Source: Epiperipatus broadwayi
Taxonomy: Eukaryota > Onychophora > Udeonychophora > Euonychophora > Peripatidae
Reading direction: 5' to 3'
Assembly (NCBI GenBank): GCA_028023455.1
Contig: JAQFVV010006503.1
Coordinates: 297,001 to 361,000, forward strand
Length of the DNA stretch: 64,000 bases
Of this stretch, positions 24,086 to 36,750 are shown piece by piece (within the stretch, counting starts at the first letter, position 1; the number at the start of each line of letters is the position of its first letter). Below the pieces are notes generated by a model. That model made no database searches. It was not told the DNA's origin and worked only from the letters and a program-made list of their open reading frames with translations. The position numbers were made by a program, and so were the translations under genes.

Positions 24086-24695
24086 TTTAATAATTATTTT
24101 TACAACTGTGATTTACTATAAAAGACAAGTAAAATATTTGTTTATAATCTTCACTCATTGTAAATAAGTTTTACCCCCCCCCCATATTTCTTACGAATTA
24201 AATAATTAGATTTATATGGAATTCAATTTGGTATTCATCTATTAATGTAAAATAAGATATTATTAAACTAGATAGTTTATTACATTAATTTCACAATTAT
24301 ATGCAATTCTATTGAAGATCGTTAATTCAAAACATAAAACCTATTAAGATGAGGTGATTACCATATAAATATGTTGAAACAAACAAATATATGTACAGGC
24401 ATGGGTGTTTTAAATTATAGATCTACAGCAAATATTTAATATGTAATTATTTTTTATAGTACTATACTATATCAGTTTTTATGGAGTGGTGGTAATATAT
24501 TCATTATCTAGCTCATGATTTGGCTTCATATCATTTTCTTTTATAAAAGAAAGACTTTATTGAGTATAAAATGCTTTACAAGATAAATATTGATTTTACA
24601 TAGTGTAATATGGAGATATGAAGTGACACATTGAATTTTTTTTGTTCATAGCATTTGCAGAAATTGATCAACCCGTGAAAACTCAAAGCATTAAT
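24086..24695. other. AT-rich intergenic DNA, no feature seen
   Basis: AT-rich sequence with a poly-C run at 24174-24183. No gene supported. Confidence 0.4.
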
Positions 24696-25145
24696 CCACG
24701 AGAAGATTAACCATTAAAGACAAAACAATGTTACAATTAGGAATTATTCATAAAGTCTAGAGTTCAAATATGAATAGCATTTTAGTAGTACAATATTGAG
24801 AAATCCAATTTGTGATAGATAAGTTAAGAATAGAAAAGCACTTGGAGATAACAACCTTGGAAATAATAAAGTTAAATAGGGTGAATCATTTGCAATTAAA
24901 ATCATTAGGCCAAACTGCAGCTTACTTTGCAATAATACATGGATAAAATTGTTTATAACAATGATGCTAAAAAACTGCTATGAATAGCATTTTTTTTTTT
25001 TCTTGTGAATGAGAAAATCAATGTTGGTAACGATCCCCACAACACTCTTATCCCAGCCCTCCCCCTCAAAAGAACTAGGATTTAGACCTCTGAGGCTCCT
25101 CCCAACAACCAGACTCTCTCATTCAATCAATGAAGTTGAGTGTAA
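24696..25145 (+). repeat. Unit A of a tandem duplication (internally deleted)
   Basis: This about 450-bp unit matches unit B (25146-25805) from ACAATTAGGAATTATT to AAAATTTAATTAAAAG, but lacks about 215 bases in the middle: after CTTGGAGATAACA it skips to the segment corresponding to GGAAATAATAAAAT in unit B. It retains a frame fragment ending in the same residues as unit B (LGQTAAYFAIIHG). GC-rich patches with CAACAACCAGACT close each unit. Confidence 0.75.
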
Positions 25146-25805
25146 TGAAAATTTAATTAAAAGATACAATTAGGAATTATTTGTATAGTCTAGAGTTCAA
25201 ATATGAATAGTGTTTTAGGAGTACAATATTGAGAAATCCAATTTGCAGTAGATAAGTTGAGAAATAGAAAAACACTTGGAGATAACATAAAATATGGACT
25301 AAATCAATCTACTGTTCAGTTGTTCCAAATGGTCTTGAATATTTTCACAAAAGAGCAATCCTGAATAATTTGGAAAATTTATGGAAAAGTTATGGAGAAC
25401 AAGGGAAAAAAAATCCAAGCTTCAAAATGTCTCTGCTGAAAAACATTCTAATCCATCATGAAAATCACATGAACAAAAAAAGGCCAGCCCTATCAATAAC
25501 ACTATTGGAAATAATAAAATTAAATAAGGTGAATCACTTGCAATTAGAATCATTAGACCAAACTGCAACTTACTTTGCAATAATACATGGATAAAATAAT
25601 TTATAACAATAATGCTAAAAAATCGCTATGAATAGAATTATTTTTTTTCTTATTAACGAAAAAAATCAACATTGGTAATAATCACCACAACATTCTCACA
25701 TCAGCCCATCCCCTCAAAAGAACTAGGATTTAGGCCTCTGGGGCCCCTCCCAACAACCAGACTATCTCATTCATTCAACAAATTAAGTGAAATGAAAATT
25801 TTTAT
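25146..25805 (+). repeat. Unit B of a tandem duplication, with unidentified ORF
   Basis: Longer member of the duplicate pair. It contains the open frame 25370-25594 (74 aa from Met; the frame stays open upstream to about 25290, reading IWTKSI-C-VVPNGLEYFHKRA). The peptide is lysine- and leucine-rich, predicted helical, with HHENHMNKKRPALSITLLEI, and ends LDQTATYFAIIHG. I do not recognise the family. The partial conservation in unit A suggests descent from a coding sequence, possibly a mobile element or retropseudogene, not chance. Confidence 0.5.
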
Positions 25806-27485
25806 TAAAAGGTAAAATCACTGTAGAAATATCATTTCACAGTAAAACTTTTACATTTATATTTAGATAACCGATTCAATTAATTGTCCAAAGTTGGTTG
25901 ATTAATGACTAAAAAATAAACACACAAAAACACTCAAACTCTCACAGTCTACTAACAAATTGACAATAATTACAATAGAAAATCAACTACTTTCTAAAAA
26001 TGGCATCAAGATAGAAGCAAAACGTAGTGATTTTTTTAAATTTGTAAATAAAAAGTTCATAACCAATGTGCACGGCTAATTCTTTTTTTAATAGGTAATT
26101 ATTGAACCAATAATAATTTGTAAACATAGGAATGAAACAATACAATATAATAATAAGCAGGCAAAATGGTAAACTTAAAACTAAAGTTTAAAGCAATATT
26201 TTATAAATTTAAGTAAAATAAGAAGACACAAAATAAACAATGCATTTAAACATCGCTTTCTAGCTGAGCTTTTTCCATCTTCCTTTTACATGAGGCATTA
26301 TTTATCAGGCATTACCAAAAATATTGAGGAATGATGACCGAAAAGGATAGAAATAGTAGGAATAAGCAATCGTAATTAAACATAATAATGATAACTCAGA
26401 CATTTAGATAGTTTTCAGTGTGATTATATGATAGGATAAAATAAATAACATATAATAAAAAAACGAACTCTAACCAATTTTTAATGATAATTTATTCAAA
26501 AATCCTTCAGATTCGTCCATTCTCTCAATATATATAATCATTGTAGGTTGATCTTTTGGTGGAATTAAATATTTCAATTATACACATGTTTATTAACATC
26601 TGTAAAAGCAGTAGAGTTTTTAAAATTTAAATTACAGATTGTAGATTAACTTATAAAATTATAATTTTTATTTGTCTAAATTTATCTATGGCTTCATCAC
26701 AATACATACATTTAAATATTGTTTTTAAAATATATATTTTGTTTTATGTTTGAGTACAAGAATCGAAAGTTTATCGTTATTAATTAAGATCATAAGAAGT
26801 CGCTCATATAAATAGTCACCCTCCCCCTACAATAACTGTTGATAATTTTAAATGTATGTATAGAAAGCGAGAGAGAGATAAATGAAATATTTTTGTTTAA
26901 TCTTTTAATGTATTAGTTTTTAAACTATAAAATTGTTGCTAGTTTCATCATTCATCAAAAAATATGTATATGCGTGTATATCCTAGTTTCCTTATATAGT
27001 GACGATAAGATGTATACCTAGGATTTAACTGACTACTTATATTAATAATCAGAGCAGACCTTATGTTTATAAACATTTTAGCTCATTTATAAAACAAGGT
27101 AACTTTTCAAATAATAATTTATTATTAAAATACTAATAACTACTACTCTTTTTTAAAAGTTGAAATTTTTTTTTCATACGGGAGGAAACATCTGTTATTT
27201 AAAATTATTTCCACTTCGAATTTAATTATTTTCATTTAAATATAGGCAAATAAATTTTAGCTTTTAAAATATGACAGTTTTTAAACATCATTTTTATCAT
27301 TATTATAGAACAAAAGAATGACCTAGGAAACTATTACGTTTAAAATTTTTTAGTAATATAAAATCAATCCTTTATGAATACAAAAATGATATCTGGAATT
27401 ACTATATTTAAAAGTTAAAATTGTAATAAAAATGTATTATTATTTCATAATACTTAGTGTGCATATATATATAAGAACTAGGAAA
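25806..27485. other. AT-rich intergenic DNA, no feature seen
   Basis: No gene or element boundary supported. Confidence 0.4.
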
Positions 27486-27489
27486 ATAC

Positions 27490-28285
27490 AGAATAATATC
27501 AATCTATCTTTTAGCTAGTTATTATATATAAGCTTAGTATTTTCACATAGTTCAAAATCTCTATCCAGAACACTCTCATCTCCCGACCAACTGGTTTCGA
27601 GCCCCTGGATCACGTCAGTGGAGAGCTAGAATACTCTCATACCACACTTATTAATTAAGAGCTTGTTTGAGCTATTGGTATGCTCTCTGTATTGCATTTT
27701 TGTAATTAATATGACGTGCTTTTTTGATTATTATAGTTTTAAACTGTAGAATGAATTTAGTCTATTATTTTAATTTATGTGCAGACTAAACGATGTGATA
27801 TCACCATTGGTATATTTCAATAATCAAGAACGAGTTTTAGTTTTGATAATCTCGGAATATCACATGAAAAATCAGTTTAATAAATTTAATAATAAATACT
27901 CATAACTTGAAATATATATAAGTAAACGGAAATAACTTCCTCCCATTGAGTTATGTAACATCAACAACTACGCAGCTTAGTTTTTGACATAGTTTTAAGC
28001 AATAGGTGAATTTTGTCTATTATTTTCATTTATGTGATAATTTAATGACTGACTGGTGATTTCGGATCATTTAGTCTGCACATAAATTAAAATAATAGAT
28101 AAAATTTGGTAATCAAAATTCACCCCATAGTTTAAAACTATGTCAAAAAAATAGTGATTTTAGTTCAATTATTCTGCACATAAATTAAATAATAGACCTA
28201 ATATAACACCCTATAGTTTAAAACTATATCAAAAACCTAAATTTATGTAACAACATAGCTAAAAGATAGATTGGTGTCATACTAT
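27490..28285. mobile_element. Foldback composite with internal direct and inverted units
   Basis: Outer arms ATCAATCTATCTTTTAGCTA (about 27500) and TAGCTAAAAGATAGATTG (about 28257) are complementary. Inside, the motif TATTATTTTAATTTATGTGC with its complement GCACATAAATTAAAATAATA and GTTTTAAACTATG-type pieces recur in both orientations at about 27735, 28010, 28080, 28140 and 28180. The left part holds the hammerhead-like motif at 27579-27625. No coding frame. Confidence 0.6.
27579..27625 (-). ncRNA. Degenerate type I hammerhead motif in foldback
   Basis: On the minus strand: CTCTCC then A, core CTGACGT (A9 changed to T), stem II GATCC/GGCTC with one mismatch, GAAA, stem III ACCA-GT-TGGT (four pairs), C, then G and GGAGA, which pairs with TCTCC. 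The base pair next to the cut (G-A) is mismatched. One core substitution and one stem mismatch make it likely inactive, but the overall architecture is unlikely to be chance. Confidence 0.5.
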
Positions 28286-30469
<2,184 letters not shown>

Positions 30470-30473
30470 ATAG

Positions 30474-32334
30474 TGTAACGGAATAGCGTTACATGGTATT
30501 CAAACCCAGGTGTATGGGGGTATATTTAACTATAATCAATGGACGAAATAACTGTCAGGGACAAAACTTTTATAAAAGCGGTCTTGCTTTAATAATAAGC
30601 GAAGAATAGCCATTCCTAAAAGCCGATCGCAGCTATATAAGAGTACCTGTCAGATTTATTGAAAAAAGGAGTAAAAATTGTTGTTTTTTATTATTTTGTG
30701 TGTGTGTGCTAAGAATAAATCTATAATCCGTCGTTGTAGTTTTTTATTCATTTTTGATTAATTAAGGAAGAATGATTGAACGCAAGTTTAACTTTTATCA
30801 AATAATTTAAATTAATTAGCAATATGTTCTGAAATTCCAAGCAATCTCAGATTAATTTGTACAAACGTAATTAGTAAATGTAAAATGAGAAATTGAAACA
30901 ATAGGCAGGATATGTGCTGGTACGCCGAGATAAAACAAGCCAAAATTAGAAACAGAGGTGTGAGAAAGTGTACACCGCTATTGTACGACTCAGATTTCTG
31001 TCCCCAGAGAAACAATACCTAAGAAAAACGGTTAAATTCCAAACTAATGTCAACAATCCCAGAAATCTCGGAGTTGAGCTGACACGCGATGGACTTATCA
31101 AATAAAGGGACTCACAGGTGCATGGGATTGATTGGAGAGAAAAATTCAAGGTGTGAGGGCGAACAAAGATCAAAAGGGCAACAGCTTTCAGAGGCAGTTG
31201 TGCTTTCTTTAGAGAAATTATTAAGAGACTTGATTTTTATTAGACGTTATGATTCTAACTGCCATGCGTTGCTGAATATAGAATTCGCGGATTGACCGCC
31301 GGACCTCCGCGTCCAGTCCAGCTGATTGCCATCAAGATGCTCATACCACCGGAGAACCTCATATTAGGACCACGCTCGCTTGGAGACGCGCAAATCGCCG
31401 GAATACCTCATTAAAGAATAATCTTCGCTCAGGATCCCATTACAGTCGTTCTACATTTCACAGGTAGCTATCGTAAAATTTGTTATATTCAATTGTGCAC
31501 TTAAAGAAATAACTTTAATATCCAGAACTATTAGAAAGACATTAATCTAAAACATATAATTAATATTAATCATTTATGAACAGTTCGAGAATTTTTACCT
31601 AATAAATTTGCGACTGATCAACAGTCTGAAATAATATGTGCAAAGTAATTTGAAGTTTACCGTTAATTGTCTGGCTTCCGATACATACCTGCGTTAATCA
31701 TTATTAAACAGATTAAATAAATATTTATGTAGCTAAATTTTTTTGTTATTTAATTGCTTGGAATTTCAACATAAATTTATATATATCGGAATGAATGCTT
31801 TAGCGTAAGTTTGTTTGTACGGAAATGAATGCAGTTGATATTTTGGGGGTGGGATTTTATTGATTTTATGCTGAATGCAGTTGATATTTTGGGGGTGGGA
31901 TTTTATTGATGTTATGCTTATGTCGTGATGCTTTTTAGACTAAAGTTAAATTGGATTAATTTGTTCTGTGGGATGTAGGGCGGGCCCTTCTATGATTATA
32001 ATAATGGAGGTAGTGTGAAGGGTAATTGTGGCTGTGTTCGTTTCATGTTTCCGACTGGAGCGAGGCACGGGCATGTTTTGTGATATAATTGAGTGGGCTT
32101 ATGCACATACGTGGCGGACTCTTCTAAAAGTTCTCCTGGCGCCTATTACTGGGATTCGATTCGAATCTATGTATAAAATAAATAAAGCGTATGTGTATGG
32201 GTGTTAGAAATTATCGTCGCAGAACATCATGTAATCCCCGGACGGAAGAACACAGCGGGTGCCAACAAAAAAAGGAATCGTCAAGCAAGGATTAGAGTAG
32301 GTAGTGAAATGTCACGGTCCCGTGGTTGGTTACA
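30474..32334. mobile_element. Putative LTR-derived insertion (solo LTR or LTR-like), ATAG duplication
   Basis: The block begins TGTAACGG and ends GGTTACA, giving the TG...CA ends and six-base inverted termini (TGTAAC/GTTACA) of many LTR retrotransposons. ATAG occurs immediately outside both ends (30470-30473, 32335-32338), a four-base target duplication as left by Gypsy-type integrases. Inside are TATA boxes (CTATATAAGAG near 30633), an AATAAA at about 30715 followed by TG/T-rich sequence, and GC-rich tracts (31280-31460, 31970-32330) very unlike the surroundings. No gag-pol frame and no internal direct repeat long enough to be paired LTRs were seen, so a long solo LTR or a non-autonomous LTR element is the best reading. 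Confidence 0.6.
31821..31920. repeat. Two-copy 46-bp tandem repeat inside the LTR-like block
   Basis: GAATGCAGTTGATATTTTGG followed by GGGTGGGATTTTATTGAT.TTATGCT occurs twice in a row with a single difference (ATTTTATGCT versus TGTTATGCT). Short promoter-region duplications of this sort are common in LTR U3 regions. Confidence 0.85.
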
Positions 32335-32338
32335 ATAG

Positions 32339-34466
32339 GAACATTTGAGCATGACAAAATAAATCTAAAACAATATTTAAATTAGTTTTCAAAAGATATT
32401 TTAAACTAATAAATGTAGAGTAAAATTGCTACACTAAATTAAATATTTTCTTATAATTTAATAAATTAGTAAAAATTAATAAATTGTATTATTTTAAAAT
32501 ATTTTTGTTTGGTTGAATAGAGTTATAAAATAAATTAAGTATTAAATATTTTATTATTTTTTTATTTATTTAAAAGATGACTCATTATTTTATTTTCTAT
32601 TTTAAAACTACTTAATTTAGGCAATATATAAATTATTTTATTTATCTGATTCTATTTTATCCAATCAAATCTCTTAATAAATGGGGTATAAATACAGGGT
32701 ATGAAAATTAGTGAACACTTTTTTAATTATTTTTGTTTCAACTATTACAATTGGCTTGTAATATACTAAGATCTAATAGCAAATTATTTAAAATTTTGAA
32801 ATATTTTATAAAGTCTAAAAGATAAAAAAATAATATTTAGTTCAACAATATGTGTGGGTAAACCAATTTAAATTTCCTATCAGTAAACTGTTCAGAATCT
32901 TGATTAAAATTCAATATTAACTTATGGGGCAGAAACTTATAGTCAGGTATATCAATGAATTAATGACTAAAAGCTGAAAGATTTATGAAAGCATATTCTT
33001 ACCAAGGTTATGTAAGAATTTAAATATTTTTTATTATGGAATACTTCAAAATTATAGACAATTATTTTCTAGAAGTATATTATATTTAATGACCATGTCT
33101 GTATTGATAAAATTAATAATTTTTAAAAGACATTATTTTAATATAAGACATTGGAGAAGATGGAAATGTAAATTACTTTTAAAATTTGAAAAATATTGGA
33201 GATGAACTATAATATATCATTTTCTAGAATATTTATATCATTCTTTTCTAATAATTGCAGTTTTAATAATGTTTGGCTTTAAAACAAATGTTGATTTGGA
33301 CTTGTTTAGAAAGAAATTTTAGAGTTAAACTATGGCAAATATATAATTTCTGAAAAATGACATATAAAAGATGTAAATATTTTAATATACTAATTGCTGT
33401 TTATTTGCTTCATTTTTTTTAAAAGAAGAAAGAAATGATTAATGAAAGAAAAATATATTAAGAAATAACTTTTAATACTAAAACATGAATTCATTTATTT
33501 GCTGTTTTTGTGCTCTATTAGATTATACAATGGAGCAATAATAAATCATCTGTTTTATTTGGAATCATGAGCTCAATAAATATTGCAGAGGATGATACAT
33601 CTGTCACTGAAGGAGTTGGATATATATGTGCATGGAAGGAATGGATTACTTACCTTAATTTAATATTTTCAATATTGTTGAACAAATTATATTCATCTTA
33701 AAGAAAAGTTGCAGAAATATAGACTGTAAACATTTTTTCACAACAGGATGGATAATTTTTTTTTGTGATTTTTCCAGATTTAAATGTTGACAATTATTTT
33801 TTTTTATTGTTAATTGACACACCAAGGGGGAGAAAGTTGAAAAAAAAACTATAAGCAAGGACTGTTGCTTAGAAACTGTGTAAATTGTTATACCCCCAAC
33901 TTATCAACAGAATTTCAATGAAGGACTTATATATGTAACTTTGAATTTTATTATTAGTTCTTATTATTAATTCTAAAAAAATATTAACATTAAAAGTAAG
34001 ACTTATTTTATATGTTATATTAGATAAGTTGAATTAATAAACACTTTGATTACCATAATCTTAATTTTGAAATAGGTTAATAATTGTAAAACTTTGGAAA
34101 CATTTTTTTAAAGTATGATATTTTATATTGAGCATTGTATGAATGGAATTTATGATCTTTCATTGCTATGTATTGGAGAACAGAAGACATTCAAATGTGG
34201 TTATAATAATATTTAATCACATAGGTAATTTTAATTATTATTGATATTCTATGGTATAATTCTTCAAATTGCTTGGAATTAAAATATTTATATTATGCTA
34301 AAGGAATGAATGGATATAAGGATGTGTAAATTAATATCACATACAAATTTTATTGATTAATATAAGCTATAAAATAAAAATATGCATATGTTTTGATGGT
34401 AAAATTCATTATGACTTCATTAATTATTATAATTTTATACGTTTTGCAAAGTAAAACAATATTACA
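32339..34466. other. AT-rich intergenic DNA, no feature seen
   Basis: No coding exon or repeat boundary supported. The last 15 bases belong to the target duplication of the next element (34467-34481). Confidence 0.4.
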
Positions 34467-34481
34467 TTTATTTTAAAATAT

Positions 34482-35126
34482 CACATGATCACCTTCTCTA
34501 TACTAGCACATAATTGTTGTAAACAAAGGCAAAACTCTCCATACAGTAGTGCCACCCTGTGCCAAACAGAGTAATCAATGGATGCCAGAAGACTTGTGCA
34601 TAATATCCCTATCTAGTGCCTACTCATCCAATATCCCCAGACACAAGGTGGCACTACTGTATGGAGAGTTTTGCCTTTGTTTACAACAATTATGTGCTAG
34701 TATAGAGGTGATCATGTGATGTTTAGTGGTTTAACACTAATCCTGCCTAATAGGATAGTGGTGGCTATGGTTGTTTAAGAGCCAAAGACACCAAAATGTA
34801 TGGGAGCTGAATTGAGTTCAGACCCATATGACTATATAAGATATTGAGCTTAGATTGAAGATATTAACAGTTTTCAATTTCATTCTCATAGTTTTGTAGT
34901 AAAGTAGAGTTAAAAGGTGGCTGCTGGAGGGTTGCATTAGATCCTAAGATCTAGATGCAGTGTTCTCAGATCCAAGGCTCCTCACTGATGATGGCCACAA
35001 GCCAGAAACTAGTCTGGGGATATTGAATGAGTAGGTACTAGATAGGGATTTTATGCACAAGCCTTCTGGCATCCATTGATTACTCTGTTTGGCACAGGGT
35101 GGCACTACTGTATGGAGAGTTTTGCC
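34482..35126 (+). mobile_element. Family C retrozyme-like element with 15-bp target duplication
   Basis: The insertion is bracketed by TTTATTTTAAAATAT (34467-34481 and 35127-35141). It has two parts: an antisense arm (34482-34639) and a sense part (34640-35126). In the sense part GGTGGCACTACTGTATGGAG occurs at 34647 and again at 35098, a head-to-tail period of 451 bases, so it holds slightly more than one unit. The complete hammerhead lies at 34979-35020. The antisense arm ends at TATCCCCA, exactly the complement of the first bases after the predicted self-cleavage bond (TGGGGATA). The 3' end of the sense strand is ...GAGAGTTTTGCC. No open frame of note; non-coding. Confidence 0.85.
34979..35020 (+). 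ncRNA. Type I hammerhead ribozyme (family C), intact core
   Basis: Stem I TCCTCA (34979-34984) pairs fully with TGGGGA (35015-35020, one G-T). Core CTGATGA at 34985-34991. Stem II TGGC (34992-34995), loop CACAA, GCCA (35001-35004). GAAA at 35005-35008, the last A opening stem III, which is ACTAGT (35008-35013): two pairs around a two-base loop, or a perfect self-complementary six-mer between two molecules. C35014 is the residue 5' of the scissile bond (35014/35015). All invariant residues are present. Tiny stems III of this kind are known from Penelope and retrozyme hammerheads, which cut best as dimers or in tandem transcripts. Confidence 0.85.
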
Positions 35127-35239
35127 TTTATTTTAAAATATATGAATATTAGTAGTATATTTTGGTTGTGTTCTGATCTATTGTGTCAGCCACCTGATGG
35201 TGTTAATGCTAACCAAAAACACAATAATATAATGTTCCC

Positions 35240-36020
35240 GGGCTAGTGATTCTCTATTAATATTGACTTTTTTTTGTTTACAAATTTTACTTTCTTTCAT
35301 TTATAAATTATTTTTCCCAAATAATATTTTTGACAATGGGACAATAATAGTTGTTTTTTAATTTTTATTGACAAGAGGGTCTTTTTTGTTGTATGTTTAA
35401 ATAGTAATTTGGGTTTTTTTGAAATAGTATTACTGTTTTTTAAAATTTGATTGACAAAATTCAAGAGAGAATGGGTTTTTTTTATGGATCTTTAAATAAT
35501 AATTTACATTGCTTTTATTGGTTTACATTTGATTGATAATAATTAGTGAGAGGAGTATTTTTGTGTATGATTAAATAATAATTTACATTATTTTTATTTT
35601 ACATTTGATTGCCGACAACAATTATTGGGAGAAGGGGTTTTGTGTATGTTTAAATAAAAATTTAAATTATTTTTATTTTACATTTGATTGACAACACCAA
35701 TTTTACTTTCTATCGTTTATAAATTATTTTTCCCAAATAATATTTTTGACAATGGGACAATAATAGTTGTTTCTTAATTTTTATTGACAAGAGAGTCTTT
35801 TTTGGTGTATGTTCAAATAGTAATTTTGGTTATATTTAAATGATAATTTACCTTACTTTTATTGGTTTACATTTGATTGACAATAATTAGTAGGAGGCGT
35901 GTTTATGTGTATGTTTAAATAATAATTTATGTTACTTTTACTTTACTTTTGATTGACAACAATTATTGGGAGAAGAGATATTTAAATAAAAATTTAACTT
36001 ACTTTTATTTTACATTTAAC
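35240..36020. repeat. Diverged tandem repeats with TTTAAATAATAATTTA motif
   Basis: Motifs of the form GTATGTTTAAATA.TAATTT, TTTACATTTGATTGACAA and ATTATTGGGAGAAG recur every 70 to 110 bases. A larger duplication is visible: AATTTTACTTTCT..C and TTCCCAAATAATATTTTTGA occur near 35281-35340 and 35698-35760, about 417 bases apart. Non-coding, old tandem array. Confidence 0.65.
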
Positions 36021-36074
36021 GAAGGCCATTTGGAATCCCTCAAACAAGCTGCCTTTACGAAGTGAACATTTCCG

Positions 36075-36371
36075 TTGGAAAGAACAAGACTTACAAATGA
36101 AACTCAACAGATATTTATGGACCTCAAGTCACATATATTTGCTGCCCAAACATCTCTTTTCTTTCAGCAGGATGTTTTTTTCTGTTGTAGAAATGTTACA
36201 GCACTGGATTCTGTGTCTGTCAATTCCCATATTTTCAAGTTTTCTATGTTCGAATTAGCCATATTCTTGGTCTCGGAAAATTATTCGCTAAAACATGACT
36301 TAAAGCATGATCGTCAAAATATTGCACTACCTCACCCTATTAGAGAATTTAGGAGACTTACAGCTTTATGA
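36075..36371 (+). CDS. Unrecognised open frame, 98 aa, doubtful
   Basis: Opens with MERTRLTNETQQIFMDLKSH and continues with a phenylalanine-rich middle (SLFFQQDVFFCC) and a C-terminal HPIREFRRLTAL. It has less AT-biased codon use than nearby chance frames. There is no signal peptide, recognisable domain or flanking exon. The ATG choice is only the first in frame. It could be a fragment of a mobile element or a single coding exon, but it may be chance. Confidence 0.15.
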   Translation: MERTRLTNETQQIFMDLKSHIFAAQTSLFFQQDVFFCCRNVTALDSVSVNSHIFKFSMFELAIFLVSENYSLKHDLKHDRQNIALPHPIREFRRLTAL

Positions 36372-36606
36372 GAAACAATCATGACACTGTTAAAACTGTT
36401 AAAAGTTAACAGTACATCAATTCATATGAAAAAAGGCCCCAATAAATATTTAAATAATTTTGACAAGATGAACTTAACACACCCTCGTATGATACTATTA
36501 CATAAAATACATAACACAACGTTATGATATAGTGCGTAACACAAACAACTATGGCATTTCCCTCTGCTTTTAGCATAGGAAAAAGCCAGAGTGTTAACTG
36601 CCAGCT

Positions 36607-36750
36607 GAGTTAACATTCTTTCTAGGTTTTATCGTAGAAAGAAGGTTTATCTCCGAGTTAACACTCTTTCTAGATTTTATCATAGAAAGAAGGCTTAACT
36701 CTGAATTAACACTCTTTCTAGGATTTATTGTAGAAAGAAGGCTTAAATGT
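36607..36750. repeat. 3 x 48-bp minisatellite with internal hairpin
   Basis: Units start at 36607, 36655 and 36703 (GAGTTAACATTCTTTCTAG, then CGAGTTAACACTC..., then GAATTAACACTC...). Each unit contains CTTTCTA...TAGAAAG, a hairpin of seven or more pairs around a GGTTTTATCG-like loop. Divergence between units is small. Confidence 0.85.

Noticed and set aside
24744-24932. 62-aa minus-strand frame as a gene
   Set aside because: Antisense to the tandem duplication whose plus-strand frame is the conserved one.
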